Assembly: GCA_958450365.1 (NCBI GenBank)
Contig: CAUEEP010000067.1
Location: forward strand, 248,001-312,000
Direction: 5' to 3'
From: Mesorhabditis belari
Taxonomy: Eukaryota > Nematoda > Chromadorea > Rhabditida > Rhabditidae
DNA: 64,000 nt
In this document: positions 57,201 through 64,000 of the stretch, piece after piece
Layout of the letters: every line of letters starts with the position of its first letter
Position numbering within the stretch: position 1 is the first letter of the stretch
Program-made: the position numbers and the translations under genes
The notes under the pieces: model-generated
What the model was told of the DNA's origin: nothing
Database searches by the model: none
The model's input: the letters and a program-made list of their open reading frames with translations, nothing else

Positions 57201-59060
57201 TTCGGCGTTTTTGTTTGTTAAACATCCTTTTTTTTAGTCGTGCTTGCTGGTCTTACGGTTACTTGGTTCGTTGTCCTTCTCGTGTGGTGGAAATGCTGCT
57301 TTGGATTGTCTGAAGGTTTGTTAATTTTTCTCCTCTAGTTTGATTGTTCTCTTTGATAATCGTTCTTTTCGCTATTATCAATCTTCTTTAGAGAGAAAGA
57401 CCACAAGAGGGGGGAAAGAAAAAAGGAAAATTTTTCCCTCCCGCCAGGCAAGGAAAAAAAGCAAGTCCTGGGCAAAAGGAACTACTTTTACCGTCTCTTC
57501 TCTATCTGGTGACTCCTCGCATTCAACTCCTCCAGCTCAAGACCGAACTTCTGAAACTAAAGTAAAATCTTATTTTATTCAAAGGCCTATTTCATTTGTT
57601 TAGTTTGTTGTTCGGAACTTGGAAGACTGCTTTTCCCAAGCCATATCTAAGGTAACTTTATAAAATAGGAAGATGGGAATCGATCTGAAAAATAAAGTCT
57701 ATAATTAAAAGGGGTTTTATCAATTAATGGTCAATTTTCTTATTTTTAGACTTTGCAAGAGCGGGCAGAGCTTTGGGAAAAGAAGAAGGACGAGAAAGAA
57801 TTGGCTGAACGTTTTGGTGGGTTTATTTGTTTTTAGATTTAAACAATTCTAAACTCATGAAGTGCTAGTGAATTATAAACTATTTTGTTTGAATGATTTG
57901 ATATTTTGCTGGTACAATGGCTATTTATTTGTTAATTTTACAGGTTTTCCGACGAAATGGCGAAGCAAAGACTGTCATCAGCAATTCAACAAGGGCAACA
58001 TCTATATTTACACCGATGGTTCACGGGCCAATGATAAAACAGGAACGACTGGGATCGGAACGTTTTATGGAATAGGCCACCCACTGAATTTGTAAGTGTT
58101 TTTAACTATAGTAGTGAACAGTAAAACTAGAAAACGACTTTAAATGGTAACTGAATATAGGAGTTTTTTTAGGAAATAAAATATTGATTGATGTTTGAAT
58201 GATCTAGTAAAAAGATTTTTAAATACAGTTTTCAAAAATTTTTTTGAGTTTAGAGGTCTAAACATCGGGCCCACGGATCACGCATTTTTTGGGGAATTGC
58301 TAGCGATAAATGTCGCTCTGCATCGTCTACTGCTATGGGGAGGATTTGGGTAAGCATTCTTACTTGTATAATAGTAATAAATCTTAACAATTTTCCCTAT
58401 AAGAAGATTTTTGATATTTTAGAAATCGAGATGTCATACTTCGTACCGATTGTGTGAATGTAATCATCGCATTGAAGAATGAGGAAGACAGGAAGCTAAA
58501 TCAGCTTCTGATCGACAAGACCAGCCGCTTGGCTGGACTTTAAACAGGGACGAAAAAAAAACCGTTGGTCTTTACATTTGGATTTGTTTATAATTTGCGT
58601 TTAGGGTGAAGAATCTACATTTCCTTTTGAAACGATTCCCCAAAGTCACCATGCAATGGGTTCCCAGCCACGTTGGAGATGCAGGAAACGATCATGTAAT
58701 GCTTTTGAATATGTTCTTTAAGAAATAAATTTATAATTCTTTCTTATTTTTAGGCCGACGCACTTGCTCACTATGGTAGGTGTGGTTCTGTAAAGCACTG
58801 GAAGCCAGACGTGGATGACGTAAAGAAGAGGGAGCTGGGTAGCAAGTTCTGGCATTCCAGAAATGACACGAACATTACATTCGGTAAATTCTTAAATGTT
58901 TTTTTGATTTATTTACTGTCTATTTTTAGAAAATCGAAACGTCGACCAGACCAGTCGACCAGAAAAAGTTACTTACCCTGAAGATGGTGCGATTCAAAAG
59001 ATTCTGAAAAAGCAAGAAATTCAAATTGATATTATTCGCGAAATTAATAAGAAGCAATGA
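54225..59060 (+). CDS. Cys-rich type I membrane glycoprotein joined in phase to an RNase H-like domain
   Basis: Exons: 54225-54284 (candidate first), 54966-55037, 55101-55214, 55300-55419, 55469-55646, 55687-55784, 55827-56011, 56145-56286, 56349-56521, 56571-56691, 56733-56863, 56910-57038, 57078-57195, 57238-57315, 57392-57561, 57604-57651, 57750-57816, then RNase H exons 57944-58091, 58254-58349, 58423-58543, 58605-58695, 58754-58883, 58930-59060. Signal segment LVYQLHLLGVLLILTT; Cys-rich ectodomain; basic furin-like NRRKRKV; ESECERACEAW then NPCRIL, PAN/apple-like; membrane segment LAGLTVTWFVVLLVWWKCC; charged tail. The second part shows IYTDGSRAND, GELLAINVAL, RTDCVNV and VPSHVGDAGNDHADALA, the RNase H catalytic D-E-D-H-D. 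Two junctions fail: 56521/56571 has no GT-AG in frame, and TAA at 58541 ends the third RNase H exon. It may be two genes or a decaying one. Confidence 0.55.
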
Positions 59061-59066
59061 AATAAA
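59061..59066 (+). terminator. Polyadenylation signal AATAAA
   Basis: AATAAA starts directly at the stop codon of the RNase H exon, followed by a T-rich tract. It supports 59060 as a real gene end. Confidence 0.5.
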
Positions 59067-59254
59067 TTTTTATTATATTTTAAAATTTTTTATCATCAAC
59101 AATCACGCGTGAAAAGAAATCGTGTAAATATGGATTTCCAGCCGTATCACTGAAATTGTCACACTTTGTGCCCTCGCAAACGCATCCTTTCTGGCGCACT
59201 CATTCATTCTTGATCAGGTGAGTGTGCCAGAGAGCGTGTTTCTCTCAACTGATG

Positions 59255-59635
59255 CTCGCAAAGTCTGCGCCAGTCTGTCGTTTTTGATCGTTTTTCGCGC
59301 GCTAGCTGGATGAGGCTGATGTCATTTTTTAGATTCATCGAAGCAATCATGGTGAAAAATTGGGTTGCTGCCGACGTCATTGCTGCTGATATGGCCAAGC
59401 GTTTTACTTCATCGCGTATGCCCAGGCATTGTTCATTAACAAACTCGTCAATCAATATCTGTTTAGGATACACTTGCTCTACTATCGGCTCTCAATCAAA
59501 TTGTAGCTACTGTTTTGGATCTGCTGACAAACACGCTTTTTGCAAGAAGTTTCACTGAAGACGATATCGATGAGGTGTCTTTATGGTCTATGCAAATAAC
59601 AAGCTTTTTTGATTTGGGTTAACCAGAGCCAACCT
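59255..59635. repeat. Block shared with 53050-53440 (inverted)
   Basis: The right-arm copy. On the plus strand the exon after CTGTTTAG at 59467 reads TLALLSALNQIVATVLDLLT to IDE before GTGTCT. The homology stops at about 59635 (GGGTTAACC). Confidence 0.55.
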
Positions 59636-60200
59636 TTGTGAAGCAATTTTGAAAAGTTGTTGTGTTTAGTCGGAAATCATTTTATCAATCATCAATTTTT
59701 CTTCTGATTTCGTTTAATATTCATTCAAATAAATTTGACCATATACCATAACATATCAAATTTCTAGCGGCTCTCCTTTTGAAACCTGATCGAAACCGAT
59801 GCATTTGCATTTTCGTCTTTCACTTTTCCTTGTCTGAAATGAAAATTGAGTTGATTGAATGTCTTTATTTAACGATTTCCCGAATTTAACTCAATTTCTT
59901 CATTCACACATTTCACGACAACATCATAGGGATGCTGATTGTGATTGCGATTGTGTACAAGAGCTTTCGCTTCAACACCAAATTTCCCGGGGGATAAATC
60001 ACTTAGTGTTTTTAACTGAAATTTGGATTTCAAACGAGTAGAACCTCCTTTTTCGTATAGACACTTTTGATTTCGAGAGAGAAATGGTGAATGAAATGGA
60101 GAACCGGTCGAGGGACCAAAACGAAAGGTTGATTGTTGCATTCTTAAAATCAAAATTTTCATTAAATTTATAATTTTAAGAAGATTTTAAGAAGACTACC
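59636..60200. other. Right-arm specific sequence, no gene seen
   Basis: No counterpart in the left arm. ORFs at 59859 and 59869 on opposite strands have no motif. Confidence 0.4.
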
Positions 60201-60316
60201 CTTTTGGTTTTGCTCTGCCCATTTTTCATCTTTGTTCTCACGATCTCGTTTCTTTTAGCTATCTAACTCTTTGCTCGTCCCTTCTATACAAGCTTTTTTT
60301 AGAACGGTAGTTTGCA

Positions 60317-61876
60317 ATGATGATAAACCCAGCCGAGATCATGGAAAGCCTTAGGAAGGAGCAACTGAATGTAAGCATTTAGCCTATAATTCGCTTTAAA
60401 TATTGTAGTTTGTGATTGCTTCCCAATGTACGTTTTGTACCAGTTTTGTTTCAGCCGACCTCTTCTGTCAACTTCCTCGAAGCACTTCCCGATGTCCTTT
60501 TCTATGCGGTGATTGAGAAACTTCCTGCACGCGTCATCGAAAAGTTTCATGCCTGCGTTTTCTAATTCTAATCTTTGCTTTAGCACTGTTCGACTACTCT
60601 CAAGGGATTGCTATAGAAGGGTCGAGCTGCGCAGAGCAAGACTTCCTCGCGTTTGTTTCAATTGGCTTGATGTTTATAGGAACGAGGTAAGGATTGTTGC
60701 GTTAGTTACAGAAACGTAGGTTGTAGTTTTCCTATCGCTTTGGAACAATCATCTCATATGAAGAAACAATCGATCCAACTAATTTGATGCACCATTTGGA
60801 GTATTTGGCAAAGCGTGTGACTTTCAAGAGACTCGTTTTGGTTAGTGTTCCCTGGTGTTTTCTAGTACTTAAAATGTGTCTTTAAGTGGGACGTCGATTG
60901 GGAAGTGTTTGCAAATTGCAAGGAATTATTCCGATGCGAGGAATTATATTGTGATATCGAAGAGACGACTCTTTCGCCGGAAAGATTCATGGATGTATTT
61001 TGCCGTACAAGGCCTACGCACCAGCTAACTATTTTTGTAAGTTTGTATTGAACAAATCAAAATTAGCCTGATGAAGGTGAATGGAGACAAACAAAATGTT
61101 CCTGTTACGAGCGATTTTTTCACCAATAAGCATGCGGTTGGATTGCAAAATGTTTGCTTTCGTAATGGAAGAGGCAAGGCCATGGTTGATCCATTAAATG
61201 ACACGGTTTGTTTTGATTTAACGGTCAAGGAATAATTTTTGCTACGACGCTTACTCCGCATAATATTTATTGTTTAGATCTTGTCGAATTTTCGTCTTTT
61301 GAGTTTTAACGGTGTATTTCAAAGGCCTGGATGCACTCTTAATGGGGTTTTAAGGATGATGCAAAACTGGTACACTTCAGAGCGTCAAATTGATGAAATT
61401 AACCTTCGAGCAGTTGGTGGGAAAGCAGAACTCCAAAATGTGAGCTCTTTGAACGCTTTTATTTTGCTGAAGATAATTTGGATGCATTTCTTAAAAGGAC
61501 CGCAAGGTCGACTCAACTATTCTAGTCTAGATTGCCTAGATAGTCCTTCAAGCAATTCGAACTTTTCCCGATAAAATGTTCAATTTTTAGTTCTTGCGCA
61601 ACTTACTTGGATTGTCAGGTGTGAAACTGATTGCGAATGCTTACAACTATCATGAGATTCGTTTGAAAAGAGCAAATGGCGACGTCGTTCAGCTTGACGT
61701 TAATGCTAATGTAGACGATTATGCACCAGGCAGTATTGGGTATCTTTTAGCATGGATTTCTCTAATATATGGATTACGTTCGATGAAACTATTTATTACA
61801 AAATTGTTTTAGAATCTACATGGTTCGGCTAGTGCCCGGCCCGGAAGCTGGCTCATATTGGAGGTTTTTTTGGTGA
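60317..61876 (+). CDS. F-box protein, right copy
   Basis: Nine exons: 60317-60370, 60455-60543, 60584-60686, 60727-60840, 60887-61036, 61067-61205, 61278-61439, 61591-61739, 61813-61876 (TGA). The start is MMINPAEIMESLRKEQLN. The F-box spans exons 2-3: ALPDVLFYAVIEKLPARVI, then TVRLLSRDCYRRVELRRARL after a 40-nt intron. The C-terminal part resembles substrate-binding regions of nematode F-box proteins (DDIEETTLSPERFMDVF-like, GDKQNVPVTSDFFTNKHAVG, GCTLNGVLRMMQNWY). All junctions keep phase except exon 5/6, where a 30-nt GT-AG segment leaves the downstream frame out by one. The left copy shares this. Either the true junction is unusual or both copies are inactive. The likely partner would be Skp1/cullin ubiquitin ligase. 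Confidence 0.65.
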
Positions 61877-61879
61877 TGG

Positions 61880-62705
61880 CATATGATAGTGCACAAAATT
61901 TATTCCTGATTTTGAGTTGAAAGCTGTGTTTTGTTCACTATGGATTTGTAATGTATTTTAAAGGTTAATTTTTCATGCTGTAAAATTTTTGTCCTTTGTG
62001 CTTGCAATTAGGATCAATAAACTATTTAGAATCAGGTTTTCCATTCCAAAGCCTTTACCCGATTTCTTTGAATCAAAGACGACTCCTTCGCTATGCGTAT
62101 CCTTTCATCATACACACATACACGTAGGGATACACATAAGGAAGGAGTTATGTTTGATTCAGAAAAATCCGGCCTGAAAGGCCCTGGAACACACTGCAAT
62201 CGCGATCAAAGTGAAGTGTTTTTAATTCAAATTTTTTCAAAAGCTTGATAAAAGCTGAATCTATCACTCTTAATTGGTGAATGACAAGCCAATTAAAGAT
62301 ATAAATGTAAGAATTTGAAATATTGACTTTAAAAAATGCTTGTTGTTGACACAATTCTTAGTTTTATCAAGAAGATTGTATTTCTCGAGAATGAATTGCT
62401 CATCTCGATCGAGAATTTCTCGAGATTATCTCGAGTTTCAGAGAACGAGAAAATTCATTTTCTGAAAAAACTTTCAATTACTCAAGTCTATTGTTAAATT
62501 TCGTACTAAATTTTTCTTACAATTTCTTACAAAGACAAGAATCCACTTTTAACACAAAAAACAAAATTTTTCGATTCCAGTGTTTAGTGTAGGAGGAGAT
62601 GTAGATCGGATTAGCGGAATAGATCATTTTTCTGTTCAGATTTTGATTGAAAAATAGAGAAAAATTCACAAGATTGGATTGGAATTGGAATATGTATGAA
62701 AAATT
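61880..62705. repeat. Spacer of the right inverted arm
   Basis: Inverted match to 49755-50660, including the ACTCCTTCG...CGAAGGAG hairpin (about 62085-62150) and CTCGAGAATGAATTGCTCAT. It ends near 62705, where the two arms diverge. Confidence 0.75.
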
Positions 62706-62898
62706 ATAGAAAAAAAAAAACGTTTAATTAGTGGAAAATTTTGTGTAAACAAGATTAGGGGAGTTTAATGATATAAAATTGATCAATTTTTGATACTTTT
62801 TCATCTAATATCAACAAGAAGAAGACTAGAATTTTATAAAATTAAAACTGGAAAAGTAACTGAAGTTAAGTTTCAACTTTTTTACGATATTTTTATGT

Positions 62899-63232
62899 GC
62901 CGTATTCTCTCTAATAGTAGTGCACCCTGAGCGTACACATTTTATCTGAGTAATCTGACACATTTTCGGCTTCATATAAGGCGTAACCCTTATTATGGGC
63001 CATCCTATGATACCGTATTCTCTCTAATAGTAGTGCACCCTGAGCGTCGTCTAAATTCCTCGAAATCTCGAGAACCGCTTGTCAGAACCTATCGATGTGG
63101 GGTCGGAAAATGTAGCTGACGACGAGATCTAGTGGATGATTAGAGTGTTGAGCTTCTGGGAAAAATTGGAAACCGGAAAATAGGCATCAACTCGGCTCGG
63201 TGCGGTGCACTGCTATTAGAGAAAATACGGTA
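62899..63232. mobile_element. Nested foldback MITEs, ACCGTATTCTCTC type
   Basis: GCCGTATTCTCTCTAATAGT at 62898 and ACCGTATTCTCTCTAATAGT at 63012 are direct copies. The right end ATTAGAGAAAATACGGTAAA closes at about 63232. The interior (GAACCGCTTGTCAGAACCTA, GACGACGAGATC) matches the element at 5038-5338 in reverse. Confidence 0.7.
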
Positions 63233-63830
63233 AACATTGTAGCAGACGGACAGACGGACACTGCTCTTTTATTTTGATTCAAAAACTAAAGAACTACGAA
63301 TAAAGAAGTCATAAATCATCATAGCTTTTTTATACGAAAGCTCTTTGAGCCGCACACAAATCTTTTACGGCAAACTGCCAAAATCTTTTCAATTTTTTAG
63401 CCATCCTTGAAGTTTAGATTAATCTCAAACAAGAATTTAAAAACCTTTAATATTCTGATGAATATTAACGTTAATGTGAATATTAACGTGCTAAAAATGT
63501 TAGAAAATAATTTTAAAAGTGTTTATGCTAACATTTATTTAAATAGAAACTCTCTCGTATCAAAGTCAACAGATTTTGGTGTTTTTATCGTAAAAGTTTC
63601 TCGAAAAAGCCCCAGAAAGAGTATCTAATATCAAATTTAGTTGATTTTAATTGAGAAAGAAGCTTAAAATTTTGTGTAAATTGTTTAATTTGATGCTAAG
63701 GATCTGTATAAACATTGGAAGTTGACTAATTTTGGTAGCGTGCCGTCGACCACTTGTGCGAGGCTTAAAGGACCAACATAAAGTTATGATATACCAACAT
63801 AAAAAAAGTTATGATGAGCCATTAGCATTA
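63233..63830. other. AT-rich, no gene seen
   Basis: The ORF at 63407 has low complexity (repeated Asn-Val-Asn codons, AATATTAACGTTAATGTGAA) and no motif. Confidence 0.4.
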
Positions 63831-64000
63831 GAAATACAATCTTCTTGATAAAACTAAGAATTTTGTCAACAACAAGCATTTTTTAAAGTCAATATTTCAA
63901 ATTCCTACATTTATATCTTTATTTGGCTTGTCATTCACTAATTAAGAGTGATAGATTCAGCTTTTATCAAGCTTTTGAAAAAGTTTGAATTAAAAACACT
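63831..64000. repeat. Third copy of the cassette spacer, running off the window
   Basis: AAATACAATCTTCTTGATAA through AAGTTTGAATTAAAAACACT matches 50165-50333 on the same strand, so it is inverted relative to 61880-62705. It predicts another cassette to the right of the window. Confidence 0.85.

Noticed and set aside
54225..57816. Viral envelope protein as the origin of the glycoprotein
   Set aside because: The furin-like site and single membrane segment are suggestive, but the many introns and PAN-like cysteines fit a host-type gene, and no capsid, polymerase or integrase gene was seen nearby.

Overview
This window looks like nematode nuclear DNA, most likely from a rhabditid. The evidence is AT-rich sequence, small exons with GT..TTTNAG introns often near 40-60 nt, F-box and saposin genes of nematode type, and a heavy load of mariner, MITE and foldback elements. 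Most genes are split into many exons, so long ORFs are a poor guide. I assembled genes by hand from splice sites, reading phase and protein motifs. The species cannot be named from this.

Layout. (1) 1-3.26 kb: repeats. (2) 3.26-5.49 kb: a small putative secreted-protein gene (+). (3) 5.6-20.2 kb: three paralogous four-transmembrane genes in tandem on the minus strand (5641-10590, 12843-15951, 16320-20237), with matching exon phases and a last exon of exactly 168 nt in each. Their introns hold a 1247-bp mariner with a broken transposase, deleted mariners, and foldback MITEs. (4) 21.2-23.4 kb: an F-box-like gene (-). (5) 25.0-27.0 kb: a complete saposin-domain gene (+). (6) 27.36-41.99 kb: a 29-exon receptor tyrosine kinase of about 1139 residues (+). 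Every exon junction is phase-consistent despite large introns filled with minisatellites, tRNA-like SINEs, mariners and a recently copied exon of the third four-TM gene. (7) 42-46.4 kb: triplicated 3' end of the kinase gene, an inverted repeat carrying an EGF-like exon, a pogo-like transposon with a broken transposase, and another TIR element.

(8) 46.97-64.0 kb: a large inverted duplication. One arm (minus strand) and the other (plus strand) each carry a nematode F-box gene and a Cys-rich type I membrane glycoprotein gene. The right-hand glycoprotein copy runs in phase into an RNase H-like domain; the left copy is truncated before it. A third copy of the spacer starts at about 63.83 kb in the opposite orientation, so the cluster continues beyond the window.

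The most unusual points are the four-TM gene family, the glycoprotein-RNase H arrangement in inverted cassettes with F-box genes, minisatellites that grew from splice sites of the kinase gene, and the copied exon between mariner ends in a kinase intron. All gene models are by eye from one strand of DNA, with no transcript support.
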